A stretch of 64,000 nucleotides of DNA from Gigantopelta aegis (lineage: Eukaryota > Mollusca > Gastropoda > Neomphalida > Peltospiridae). Positions within the stretch are counted from its first letter, which is position 1; every line of letters begins with the position of its first letter. Below are positions 24,205-37,400 of the stretch, piece by piece. The stretch is taken from assembly GCF_016097555.1 (NCBI RefSeq), contig NC_054712.1, forward strand, positions 59,465,824-59,529,823, in the 5' to 3' direction. The notes under the pieces are model-generated. The model was not told where the DNA came from and did no database searches. It saw nothing but the letters and a program-made list of their open reading frames with translations. The position numbers and the translations under genes were made by a program.

Positions 24205-25225
24205 TTAATAACAGGTATGACCACCTCTTGAATTCACCACTGCAGTGCATCGCAGGCGCATAGAATTCACTAAAGTGTTGCTTTCTGCCTGTGGAATATT
24301 GTTCCATTCCTGAATGAGCGCTTGACGAAGTTCGTTGACGTTAGCAGGTGGGTTGGGACGACGCCTCAAATGACTGTCCAGACTGCCAGACATGCTCGAT
24401 GTGGTTGAGATCAGGACTTTTAGCGGGCGAGTCATCAATGAAATCAATGTTATTTGTCCTAAGAAAATTTACAGTGTCTCTAGGTGTATGAGAGGTGGCA
24501 TTATCATGCTGAAAAATCGAGATGTTGGCGTTATTATGGAACAGAGGAATGACGTGATGAGCGAGAATGTCATCGCGGTAACGTTGAGCATTTAAATTGC
24601 CATCGATGACAAGTGGTGAACGATAACCATGGGCAATGGCTGCCCAGACCATGACACAACCCCCACCCACGAAATGATCTCGTTCAAGAACACAACAGTC
24701 AGCATAGCGTTCATTTCTCCTACGGTAGACGCTCACCCTGCCATCACCACGTTGTAAAGAAAATCTGGATTCATCCGAAAAAATAACGGTATTTCAGTGT
24801 CGCCGTATCCAACGACTGTGTACACGTGCCCAATTAAGACGATTTAGACGATGACGTTGCGTTAAAACGCATCCGACGTAAGGACGTCGTGCATGTAAAC
24901 CGTTCTCCCGCAGACGATTACGAACAGTTTACCCACTGATTCGGTTATTATGAAGCCCAGGTGTGTTAGCAGCAGTAGCAGTGGCAGTTTGGAATCGATT
25001 GCGCAAATGCGTGTTCATGATATAGCTGTCTTGACCACGCGTTGTAACACGCGGACATCCACGACGTGGCAAGTCGTTGGTGTTTCCTGTCGTTCGAAAT
25101 CTTACGCGAAGATTTCGTATCGCTCGACTAAAACTCCCAACATGCCTTGCAACGTCTTCTGTCGACATGCCAGCATCAAGCATGCCAATCGCCCGTTCGC
25201 GTAAATTATTGGGTATTCTTGGCAT
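24205..25225 (-). pseudogene. Decayed Tc1-like transposase of the older element
   Basis: N-terminal part MPRIPNNLRERAIGMLDAG with helix-turn-helix and GCPRVTTRGQDSY, then a gap around 24740-24930 where frames are broken (HRLNRLNWARVHSRW-like remnants only in other frames). The core follows: VYRRRNERYADCC, FQHDNATSHTPR, KSPDLNHIEHVWQ. A further shift occurs near 24370 before the C-terminal piece ending NSRGGHTCY. GRPR is GCPR here. At least two frame changes, so it is a dead gene. Confidence 0.85.
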
Positions 25226-25543
25226 ACTAAAAATGCTACAATGTAAAAAACGTTAATTTATTTACAAATTTTGAAGCGTTTTCGTTCACTTGACAACAAT
25301 GTCAGTAAGACAAGTAAAACAAATTGACTGAATACTACACGGGACATGTCGAACCATGCATGCACATGCAAATTGAATTTCACGTTGTCGACGATTAACA
25401 TTGCAAAAATAATCGATAAAATTAATGAATCCTGATAATACAGCTCACGGCTAATACTACCTATATAATTTCATTACACAATGAATTCTTTAACACAACA
25501 AATACTATATGTACAAATCGGAAGTTTCTTTTTTTGTTCAGTA

Positions 25544-26300
25544 TATGAACATATAAAAAGTATAAATTGCACGGTTTCACAGGTGTTGATTCTTGACATA
25601 TAATCAACACCTAGAATATAGTGTTGTCACAGATATGGATTAAACTTTGATTGATATAGGGTCTATATCTTTCCTGTTGATTATAAAGAAAACCATTAAA
25701 ATGTGGCTCGCACAATACAACTACCAGTCTGGCTGTGTGAAAGTAGATAGATCTGCGCCAAGTCAGTAGTTGCAAAACAAGGCGTCGCGCGTTGCATACG
25801 ACGTTTACTACCCTTACTACCCTCATTTCCGACGTCTATTTTCACCACAGTTGCTCAGATCAGACTCCAGTTCATATTTTCTTGGTGTTGTCTGAATGTA
25901 TAGCTAGGCTTCTATGGGTTAATTTCCTCAGGAAAACTGAGTTTCCCTCGAATACAGTCCATTACTGCTCATTGCCTTTGTTTTTAAAATATTTTTTGTT
26001 TTAATTCATGAGCACAGTAGACCCAGTAATTTTCCGCGATTGCGGAAAACGGACGGAATTCCCAATGTGAAACGGAATTTACATTTGGAAATGGAATTAC
26101 GATTTTCCGCAAAATTAATACTATTTTACTATTGCCACACGCTGTAAAACTGACGATTGACCCGTGTGCAGTACGATTGGCAAACGCTAGATTGGATTGT
26201 GCGCTTCACGGTAAACCAAATGGTCACATTAGGAACCGTCAAATATTTCGCGAACGTTAGCGAAACGTTTTCTGGCTAAACTTCGGGCTGGTTTACTGTT
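25544..26300. other. Non-coding stretch
   Basis: AT-rich, with a locally repeated ACGGAATT/TTTTCCGC phrase near 26020-26110. No gene supported. Confidence 0.45.
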
Positions 26301-26801
26301 TAAAGCTAGGATTCCATAGACACGACAAACTTATCCGTCAGACTTACGCGTTATGCTAAAAAAATCGAAACCGTTGAAATAGATATGTATGATTCCATAG
26401 GTCCGGTGACTTACGCGCTTAATCGCTACAAGGTGCGATCGGACTTGTCGGATAAGCTCACAAATCGTGCGCTTACGTCATCAAAGTGACGTCATCTGAT
26501 GGGAAAGAAACACATTTTTTTCTGTAAAATATTTTCTTCATTCATTCGTTTTCGTGGTGAAAAAAAGAAGCCAAAATCCAAATCTTCAACTGCAGATGTT
26601 GAGAAATTGATAGAATTGGTCCGTGAGAACAAAATTCTATATGATGCCCAAAATCCTGGTCATAAAGATGCTCAAATTATCCACAACACTTGAAGTATTA
26701 CCAACATCATGGGCGTTGTTGAGTATGTTTAATGTATAACATTTCCCATCGCACAGAAACCTCTTTCTGTCTATCTCTGTTTTTGTCTGCATCTGTTTAT
26801 C

Positions 26802-27090
26802 TGGGGCGGATCCAGGATTTTCTGTAAGGCGGGGGCGCAGATTTGGGGGACGAAGCCCGAACATGCGCGATAACGGCGCATGTTTCGGTGTGTGTGTGTG
26901 TGTGGGGGGGGGGTTCAGGGGGCCTCCCTCCGAAAAGAATTTGAAATAAAAGTGCAAACATATGCGATTTCCTGCAATCTGAGAGTAAAATATAATCTCG
27001 TAAAAGTATTTTTAAAAAGTGCATAGGCCTATTTGTCATGGTTAGATGGTGGTGAGCGTGCAGACCGTGCGCCCCTGGATCCGCCACTGC
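26802..27090. mobile_element. MITE with TTATC target duplication (289 bp)
   Basis: Inverted ends TGGGGCGGATCCAGGA and CCTGGATCCGCCACTGC flank a non-coding core with a GT/G microsatellite. TTATC precedes (26797) and follows (27091) the element. It sits in an intron-like gap of the MADF pseudogene. Confidence 0.75.
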
Positions 27091-27564
27091 TTATCAACGC
27101 TGATGTCGGGCTGGGTAGTTATTTGTAGTGTTCACATATGCATGCGCGTGTATAATCTATTGTAATGTAATGTTTGCTTTTATGTGTGCATATTGTAGAA
27201 ATTGGAGAACTGGTTTGAATCTGGACCTAGGGACCCTTTTGTCTATATTTTCTAAACTTGGGGGGGGGGGGGGGGGGGGGAGATGAACCTTTGCCTGGAG
27301 CGGAGTGTGGGTTTCTAATATAAAATTTTGCGTTGAGAAACTGCCAGTTTTGAGTTTTGATTCCACACTGTGTAATTTTACAGGTTCGGATTGGAGAAAA
27401 AAATGGCGAAACTTACAAGTCACATTTGTCAAAAAAAGGAGATAGCAAAGGTCAAGCAAGAGTGGTCAAGCCGCAGAATACGTGTGAAAGTGGCAGTATT
27501 ACGACATGATGTCCTTTCTCGACCAGTATGTCGACGAAAATAGGTAAAATAATAACAAACAACG

Positions 27565-27599
<35 letters not shown>

Positions 27600-27844
27600 A
27601 ACAAATATTTAGCAATCTATTTTTTCATTTCACCGGTAACACATTAATACATTGTCTACAATAAATATCTACTTATAGACAGCAATTAACTCAAATTAAT
27701 TTCTCATATCTTACAGCACTGACAGCAACGTGCCACCTGGAATCCGACTCTGAAGTCCGTGAAATGGTACAGTCTGATGATGATGATGATCTTATCAGGT
27801 TTGTAAAAAGTTACTGAGTGAAGATACCTCTGTTAACATGAGCA
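27091..27844. other. Harbinger interior with G-run and CA repeat
   Basis: Holds a poly-G run at about 27261-27281 and a CA microsatellite at about 27570-27600 besides the MADF pieces. Nothing else supported. Confidence 0.4.
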
Positions 27845-29905
27845 TGTTGCCATGGCAGTGGAGAAACATTCACAAAATATTCCTTGAATGCATTTCTAAT
27901 CGCCATTGCATCCTTGCCTGCTCTGTTGCCTGCATTAGCGATATCCTGCAAACCCTCATTCCTCATTGTTTCGGTTTCTTGTAGCAGAGTTGTCACTTGT
28001 GCTGGAGTAGTTTGGGCTTGTACAACATTGTGTAGTGCACACGTAGCTTTTATGATGTTGTTTGCCATTTGGGGTCTTACCGCCAATTTTGAGTGGTACA
28101 CTCTCCACCGTGCAGCCAATATACCAAAACCATTTTCTACAACGTCTTGCCCTTGACAATCTGTAGATGTACACCTGCTGTTCCTGTGGACATCCTTTAC
28201 CTGGAAAAGGTCTCATCAACTGTTTCTTCAAGGGGAAGGCTTCGTCACTAATCACAACATAAGACATAGGTCCTAAATATTCTGCCCCAGGTAATGGTGC
28301 ATCTGCAGGAAAATGGAATATGTTTCTGATTGGATTGGAATTAGAAAAAAATGCCACCCTCACTGTTTCGGCCGTACGAACCGACATCAATAGCTATGAA
28401 TTTTAAATTTGCATCTACCAAAGCCAGAAGAACCATGGAAAATGTCCCTTTGTAATTATGATATAAAGATCCAGAATTCCATGGCGCTTTCATTAATACA
28501 TGCTTTCCATCAAGTGCCCCCATGCAATGGAGAATTGCCACTTTTCTTCAAAATTAGCTGCTATGAGCTCCCACTCTTCACAGGTTTGTGGTATTTTCAT
28601 ATAGTTCGGTGCCAGTCTGTGCCACAAAATTTAGCAACATTCTGAGACAATATTACCAACTAGTTGCCCCTACACGAAAACTGAATGCAATGGAGCGAAA
28701 GGTCTCCCCTGTTGCCAGGAATCTGAAAAGAAAAATTTGAAATATATGTAGATTTAATAAAGGAATATTTTCCCACACACATGTATAATATTTGTACTTT
28801 TTTTTGTATTTAAAGATCACCAGAACCAAGACAGATGGCCGAGTTATGCACCCCATCAAAACAAACGAGTAGGCCTACTCCAACACCAAAGAGGGACCTA
28901 AATGTAAAGAAGAGAAAATCGGAGTCCAATGAGATGGAGGAGGCATTAACCGAATTGATCAAGGAGACTACACGAAGCAGAGTAGAACTGGAGAACCGGA
29001 TGAAAGAGGCTCCTTCAAAGTCTGTTGAGGAGTTATTTTTTTGAAAGCTGTGTTGCTCGAATGGAAAAAAATGTCTGCGACAACGAAATCATTCTTAGTT
29101 GCAAATTTCTCAACTGTTTTTTAATGCAGAAAATCAAAATATACCCCCCATTGAAATAACCCCACTGCCATGTCTCAAAGAAAAACATATTGGTGAAACG
29201 GCCCAAATTGGTTCTTTCACAGGCTGTACCACAAATCCAACAACTCGATGGATCTGCAGAAGCAATGACACTGTTAAATCCAGAGACTGTTGACATTGTT
29301 AACTCATGCGATCAATATTGCAAATTGTATGTTTTAAGCATTACTCAACCGTAACATATACATGATTACGTTTTTCAGACTCAGTTATGTCCATATTTCT
29401 CTAAAAATCCAATCGTTAGTTTATTTTATGCGTTAATGTCTAAGATATATAATAATGGTTGATTTTTTATATTTGTTATAAAACTTTATTGAAAGCATTG
29501 AATTTATAGTGAATTAATTTATTTTGTTTGTAATGTTAAATGAAAATAAGACTTATCATTACATGTAGACCTTTTATACAAATTACAGCATAACATACCG
29601 TAAATTTTTCAAAATGTAATTAAACAACATTAAACAGACTCCATATTATGTAACTGGAAAATTACAGTATTCACATCACATTTCTATGCTTATAATTATT
29701 ATGGAAATTTACCTGAGACGTATTGCCAGTCTTTGGCGTGGACATCACCTCTCTCGCCAAACGGTGCTTTGTCAAATCATCCTCCACATAAAATAAAACC
29801 TGGGCAAACTGCTCCCTGGACAGTCTAAAATATTGGTGGAATTTTTCGCCATGTAATTGCAATTCCATAACCAGGTGATGGTATGCACCCTGATGAACTG
29901 TTTTT
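27845..29905 (-). pseudogene. HARBI1-like (PIF/Harbinger DDE) transposase, decayed
   Basis: The N-terminal exon at about 29710-29900 reads GAYHHLVMELQLHGEKFHQY and LSREQFAQVLF, the family start, and ends at a CAG/GTAAAT donor. After an intron of about 0.85 kb the core exon (28860-27845) follows: [84 protein letters not shown] and AARWRVYHSKLAVRP. The DDE residues are D in GALDGKH, D in ISDEAF and E in ENGFG. Frame changes near 28650-28550, 28330 and 28130 and stops break it. It is broken relative to active HARBI1-type transposases. Confidence 0.85.
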
Positions 29906-30133
29906 TTTAACAAACTGTGGACGGCGTTTTCTTCTTTTCTTTTTCAGTTGCAATAATTTGTATGCGGTGGCAATAACGATCAACGATTGCTCGAGACATA
30001 AATATCTCTCCGTTTGCAACTTTGATAAATTTGGAGCCATGTTCAACAAATGGCGCGAAATAACTAAAAAAAACGTTTATATTTTCGTATGTATGGAATC
30101 TTACAAGACGCATACGTGTAAGCTTGTCGTGTA

Positions 30134-30650
30134 AGCTTGACGCGCCTGGGGTCATGACCTACTTTTCCGTGACCTTGCCCTTGGTGTACTTGGCAGGTGT
30201 GAGTCATAGTGGTGTGGTCTACTAGGGTGAACGCTCGCCCGTGTCCCTGACCGACTTAGGATGGTACTGATGTCCTTGGACTGGCCCTGACCGATTTAGG
30301 TTGGTACTGATGTCCTTGGACTGGCCCTGACCGATTTGTTTAGCATTGATCGACTTAGAGGATAGTGACTGGTATACCTGGGCAGGTGTGCGACCTTGGT
30401 GTAAGTCATAGCCTTGACGTACTTGGTGTGTGACTCATCACCTAGCCTTGACCTATCTAGAGGGCAGTGACTGGCATACCTGATACAGGTAAGCAGCCGT
30501 GACTCATATTTTAGCCTTGGCATACTTGGGCCGTTACTGACGTCCTTGGGGGCTGGCCTTGGCCAGGTTCTGACGTCCTTGGACTGACCTTGGACTGCTA
30601 ATTTAGAGTATAAATAGAGTATTTTCTTAGTATCTTCATTTGCTCGTCAA
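30134..30650 (+). repeat. Polinton left terminal inverted repeat
   Basis: Reverse complement of 49555-50037: shared CCTGGGGTCATGACCTACTT, GGGTGAACGCTCGCCCGTGT, GCAGCCGTGACTCATATTTT and TTCTGACGTCCTTGGACTG. Internally it is built of short repeats around CTGACGTCCTTGGACTG. The outermost 11-14 bases differ from the right end. Confidence 0.9.
30609..30641 (+). promoter_or_regulatory. Inward promoter in left inverted repeat (TATA + initiator)
   Basis: TATAAATA at 30609-30616, followed about 25 bp on by CTTCATTT, which fits a TCA-type initiator. The same pair occurs in the right inverted repeat (TATAAAAA, CTTCATTCG) and before the BIR gene (TATAAAAG, CTTCATTTG). It points into the element toward PolB. 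Confidence 0.65.
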
Positions 30651-31684
30651 ATATAAGTATACAAACGAGACCTACATTCTGTTTTGCTGTGGGAAAAAAA
30701 GTTACTCAACAACCCAAGACTTCCCCAGGGAAAGAAATTACTGCGGAGGAAACAACTTGTCAACATACCCCTTAGAAACCAAGTGTTCGTCAAGAAAACA
30801 GTAAGTTGTTATAAAAAAATTTAGTATTCAAATTTTTCGCAGCTTACAGAAGCAGAGTATTGTAGTGTGACACTGTATATGTACAGGAAACCATAACAAC
30901 ACAAAACTATCAACGCAGACCTATGTAAGATAAAACGAAGTATCACAATTTGGAACTTACTTTACTTTGAGAATCCATCGAAGTCAAGAATATATTATCA
31001 ATGTGTAGAATGCGCCTTTAAATAAACCACTTCGTTTCCGTATACACAGTGGAATTCACGATAGAAACAGAAAATACAAACACAGTGGAATCCACGATAG
31101 AAACATAAAATACAAACACAGTGGAATCCACGATAGAAACAGAAAATACAGACACGTTGTCTCGAACGATTCTATGTATCAAACACAGGAAGGGACGGGG
31201 AAAAGAATTTGAAAAATGTATAGCAGATGTTCGCTCGCTTACTTAAGTGGAGTGACATTTCACCATGTGGTAGTTTTATGTCAGGAGAAATTACTACAGC
31301 AAGGAGAGATATGATTCATCAGTACACTGCGATGTAAACGGGAAACTCTAGCCGCCAAAAATTGTGGGGGTCTCCCTGTGACACAGTTTTATCGCAACTT
31401 GTGGAATAACGTCCCAACAAGCACGTTTAGCTGCCTCCTCAAAAATGACCCGCTAAAAATAGGAACCGCGTGTCGACGCTGTACAAAAAAAAAAAAAAAC
31501 AGATGAACAATAAATATCAGTTCAGTAAAAGTATGCTATATAAAGTGAATAAGTTATATTTACCTAATATCCTTGTTTTTGTCCTTGAGTTCTTTTGATG
31601 GCAGTATCTAGACGAAGTATGAAAAAACTATCACATCTGAATGTGTTCAGTGTATCAATATACTGACCATCATACAAATATAAT

Positions 31685-31728
<44 letters not shown>
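30642..31728. other. Leader region, splice donor and 36-bp triple repeat
   Basis: A good donor, AACA/GTAAGT, lies at 30801 on the + strand. No protein start is evident before it, so 30641-30800 could be a 5-prime leader. At 31045-31153 a 36-bp unit (ACAGTGGAATCCACGATAGAAA) repeats three times. A minus-strand open stretch near 31360-31440 is not recognised. Confidence 0.45.

Positions 31729-31730
<2 letters not shown>
31687..31730 (-). repeat. Poly-A run (minus strand) abutting the last exon
   Basis: About 44 consecutive T on the + strand, directly next to the stop codon of the spliced gene on the minus strand. It could be a genomic poly-A tract or a sequencing-collapsed homopolymer. Confidence 0.7.
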
Positions 31731-33259
<1,529 letters not shown>

Positions 33260-33292
33260 GGTGCGTGTCTGTAGAGAGACATGCCTCATGTT

Positions 33293-33326
33293 CTTTTATA
33301 TCTTAGTTTCATGAAGCGCGCCAAAA
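33293..33326 (-). promoter_or_regulatory. TATA box and E2F-like site before the spliced gene
   Basis: Read on the minus strand: TTTTGGCGCGC (33326-33316) matches the E2F core TTTSGCGC. TATAAAAG (33300-33293) follows, and the ATG is 34 bp further on. An E2F site beside the TATA box is a known feature of adenovirus early promoters; its use here is inference. Confidence 0.55.
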
Positions 33327-33329
33327 TCA

Positions 33330-34458
33330 AGGGGAAAAAACCCTTTACTTGTAGTATACTATATAATTTATATATCTAATTTACATATACCGTTCTGATT
33401 TTCTCGGGGGGACCTTCACATATTTAAGAAAATGTCAAGGATTCTTAGTCATGTTAGTGCGTTTCCAATTCCCTCATTGCTTTCTGTAACAAGCAAGTTC
33501 AATGACACGATATTGCCCCTTTAAAACAGGACACATCAGTGCACGGCACAAATACCATATTTATCATATGAACTCTGACATTCACCGGTTCCAAAACTCT
33601 GGCGCTCAGATCATTATCAACGACTCGACCTAGTCCGTCGACACTATGACACCATTAGACAACAAGTACACAGCTGTGTAATGTTTTAGGCGCTAAATTC
33701 GGCTGGAGTGCAAGAAACACTTTGCGAAAATACCGATGGGTTCACTCACCGTAACTGATACGTTAAGGGCGTTTGAATTAAAATTAGAGTGATTATACAA
33801 ATTGGAGCTCGCTACTTACATCTGACATTATAAGGCACACATTTATGTTTCATTGTGTTTATGAAAATTAATAAATAGTTTTAACAAAGGCCATTCGGTA
33901 ATTTTTTAATTGATAGATTTAATATGATATGGTATACAATAAGCATAATACCACCCCCTACCACCACCCCTTGACATGCATAGCTGTTACACTGTCGGTC
34001 TTATGGCTAGAATGTACTGGGTTCGTATCACGTTATAGGTTCCTATTTGTTGTATCGCTATTGTATGTGAACGGTATAGAAACGTGGGTTTTTTTTTTGC
34101 ATTTTACACGAATCACATATTCATCTTATTTGTTTAAACTGTATTTTTTCTTACAAATACACCAGTTACTCCGTAGAGTTTGAATTACACTCTTTTTATA
34201 TTGCCTAGATTTTTTCATGTATTTCTTTAATGACATTATTGTGTGAAGAGTACAAACAATGTTTTTTGTACAGTTATGCATGTGTATCATTCAAATAAGT
34301 AGTTTCATTATGATTATATAAAATAAATAAACAAAGGCTGAAATTATACCGACAAATATTGCGTGTAGTCTTGTGGGGGAAAAACAATTATGTACATTTG
34401 ATGCTTTATTATTTTTGGACGGTAGGTGAGAAACTCAGGTGGGTTATATTTTTTTTAG
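33330..34458. other. Non-coding stretch before PolB, with possible splice acceptor
   Basis: AT-rich and without a convincing gene. It ends in TATTTTTTTTAG directly before the PolB ATG, a strong pyrimidine tract plus AG. Together with the donor at 30801 this suggests an intron of about 3.66 kb in the 5-prime leader of PolB mRNA. Confidence 0.45.
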
Positions 34459-37400
34459 ATGGATCGCTTCATCGTCAACACAGCTGCCATAGTGGAGTCT
34501 TTCACTAACAGTGAAGAGTTGCTAGGCTGGGTCAGACAGTTTGGTCTAGAAAACGATGAACACGTTAATATGAAATTGATTGAATTAATTTGCAAGGAAA
34601 TCAATCAACAATCCCAGGAAGATAGTACATCCCCATCGGTTCCCGAAATCAGTGATTCTGAGAACTTGTGGTCTCCTGAATCCATAACACAAGAAGAATA
34701 CGAAGAATTGGTCAAATTATGTGATCAACACTGGAATCCAGAATACGACGAACTTGCCCAACTATGTATCGATGATGGAGAATGGCACCCAAGTGATGAT
34801 GAACCCTCCAAAATAGCAACAGATAAAAAGAAAAAAGGCCTGCCATGTCCGTTTTGTTCTGATACCTTCAGACGAATGCCTGACCTGAGAAAGCATAAAC
34901 TGGAGTGTGGAAAGAGACCATCGCCACCACTGTCATCATCGTCGTCGTCGTCGTCACAACCGTCGTCATCATCATCACCAGAACCACCGATAAAACGCCA
35001 GCGCACAATCAACCAGATGGGTGGAATTGGACCTGTTCCAGAAGCTCCTACCACTCGGTCTTCACCATATACTTTTAAGAAGAAAGGTGTGAGGACTCAC
35101 AAGAAGACGGCGGCCACTGACACGACGTTCGAAATTAAATTCAACGAACAGTGGCAAGGGGAAAAACTCAAAGATTTACACGGAGAATTACATACCATGT
35201 TCCAAGATGTTTTGGAAGAAGCCACCATCGATCTACAAGGTAGTGACATCGGACGGGTGATTTTCCACCATGACTCACTTAATTCTCCTATTATCGTACC
35301 CTTACAACCACTGGCCGAACTGAATGCTGACGTCATCCTGGGTCATATTGAAAAGGTTTTGCAAAGCCATGAAGACTTACCACTAGATTCATCATTCATC
35401 ATTCAGGTCGGCACCATACAAATACCAAGAGGTGGGAGATCTGGTACCATCCTAACTGTTCTGACAGGTCCCGACAACTCAGTTAAGAGAAAACAGTCAT
35501 TAGTCGAAATCGTGAACCACGACGACATGTGCATGTCTCGTGCGATCGGCGTTGCCTGGGCCAAACTGAACTGCATCTCGAGCAAAGATTGGCAAGAACT
35601 CGTGGGCGGTCCTTATCCTAAAACGACACTGATCAATTTGGTTCTACAATACAAGAAATGTCCACAGTCATTTTACGACAACGTAAGAAAGAAGGATCGT
35701 CGTGAGCAGAAAACGCTAGCCATGAAGTTGTGCGAGTTGGCAGGAGTCCCCATGGATAGGCCATGCAGTTTGAACGACATTCCTGCCTTTGAGAAGATAC
35801 TGGGATGCCAAATTCTCGTGGTCAGCGCAGAAATGGGGAATAAATTTCTGCGAGTGGGCGACCAAACGTCACAGGCACCCAGACTGTTTCTGTACTTTAT
35901 TGAAACCCCACGACCACACTTTCATGCCATTGTAAAGATTACAGGCTTTTTTTCGGCGTCCTACTTTTGTCAACATTGTTTGAAACCATACAACGACAAG
36001 ACACATCATTCCTGCGCATTAACCTGTATCGTATGCCACAACCAAAACTGCCCCGAAACCGACGTCCAGATGTCGTGCCTCCATTGTAACGTGACTTGTC
36101 GCTCGCTGGATTGCTTTTGGCGACACAAGCAGCAGAAACGAGACAAGAAGGGACGCACCATCCCCTCCAAGTGTGAGAGTTTCTGGAAGTGTACCACCTG
36201 TAAGAAAATGATCAACAGAAGTGAGAGGGATCCGAAACTCCACACCTGTGGGGAATGGAAGTGTCCATGCTGTAACAGGTACGTGGATCAAGGACATCTG
36301 TGCTACCAGCCTCCTAAAGAAATTAAAGACGTCCACACAAAATTCATTTTTTATGATTTCGAGTGTCGCCAGGACGAACTGTTGCAGTGTCACAGCGGTT
36401 ACTTGCCCAGTGGAGTATGTCATGTTTGCCCAGGAAACAATTGCAGCCATCGGTCTAGGTGTCAACATTGCCAACAGTCATGGTGTGGAAAACATCAACA
36501 CGTGCCCAACTACCTGGTAGCACAGACGGCCTGTGAAGTGTGCAAACACGAGCCGGTCACAGAAATATCCAAATGTCATGCATGCGGGTCAAGGTGTCCA
36601 TGCTGCAACAAACGAGACAAGGAGAAACAGTATGTGAAAACACCATGTGAACAGACTTGTGGATTCCGTCAAGTCATTTTTCAGGGTGATGGAGCCCACT
36701 TCCAGTTCTGTCAATGGCTGTTTCGAGGAGATCACAAAGGTGTCACAGCCATCGCCCACAATAACAAGGCCTACGATGCATACTTCCTTCTAGAATACAT
36801 GATTGACCAGTCGATGTATCCACAAAAAATCATTTACAATGGATCAAAAATTATGTACCTGCAAGTGGAGCGAGGACTTGACATCCGGATTATCGACAGC
36901 TTGAATTTTCTCCCCATGAAGCTGGCTGCCCTCCCCAAGGCCTTTGGACTCACAGAGTTGAAGAAGGGATACTTTCCCCATTATTTTAACACCATGGCAA
37001 ATCAAACTTACTATGGGACGTTTCCAGAACCTCATATGTATGGCGCAAGCTACATGGGTTCTAAGGAGAGATCAGAATTTCTCAAGTGGCATGCTCAGCA
37101 ACAGGGTATGTTTGACTTTCAACAGGAAATGAAAGAGTACTGTGTCTCCGATGTTACCATTCTCAGAGAGGCCTGCTTGAAGTTTCAAGCCCTGATGCTG
37201 AAAGCCACTGGCGAGAAACAGATTAACCTTGATACCAAAGCTGTCACCTACATCAATGGCATCGACCCCTTTGCCCAATACATCACCATCGCCTCGGTGT
37301 GTATGGGCATATTTCAAAGCAAGTTTCTGAAACAACACCAGCATGCCAAACCCACAGATGGAAGGCAGATTACAGACTGGATGACGGTTAGAGAAGATGG

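Larger units (their letters stand above)
22507..25543 (-). mobile_element. Older Tc1-like transposon, split by a newer one
   Basis: The left end CTGAACAAAATAAGAAAC (after TA at 22507) and right end GTTTCTTTTTTTGTTCAG (before TA at 25542) are inverted partners. Between them lies the whole element at 22587-24083. Taking that out leaves an element of about 1.5 kb with a decayed minus-strand transposase at 24205-25225. Confidence 0.85.
26540..29270 (+). pseudogene. MADF/BESS DNA-binding protein of the Harbinger element, in pieces
   Basis: Harbinger elements commonly encode a second protein with a Myb/MADF-type domain that brings the transposase to DNA. Here the MADF start is at 26600-26695 (DVEKLIELVRENKILYDAQN, then GHKDAQIIHNT, where a TGA stands where Trp is usual). 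The second piece is at about 27385-27545 (WRKKWRNLQVTF and KWQYYDMMSFLDQYVDENR), with a frame change between. A short acidic piece lies at about 27720-27800 before a GT donor. The last piece, 28816-29250, starts after an AG acceptor (SPEPRQMAELCTPS) and ends in a BESS-like segment (LFFESCVARMEK / FLQLQISQLFF) in a shifted frame. It is a multi-exon pseudogene. Confidence 0.7.
26305..30133. mobile_element. Decayed Harbinger (PIF/Harbinger) transposon
   Basis: The left end region has GATTCCATAGACACGACAAA followed by CTTACGCG and a second GATTCCATAGG. The right end, reverse-complemented, has ACACGACAAGCTTACACG and then GATTCCATAC. Between them sit the two gene types this superfamily carries: an HARBI1-like transposase (minus strand) and a MADF/BESS DNA-binding protein (plus strand). 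The right terminal bases are replaced by the left end of the Polinton, so the element is cut there. The target duplication cannot be read. Confidence 0.75.

Noticed and set aside
31045-31153. Three 36-bp repeats, CRISPR-like length
   Set aside because: The units are directly adjacent without spacers, in a eukaryotic element. A plain tandem repeat.
31330-31480. Minus-strand open stretch with AAKRACWDVIPQVAIKL
   Set aside because: Looks protein-like, and an AG acceptor precedes it (after a T-run), but it is short, has stops on both sides in frame and I know no family. Left unannotated.
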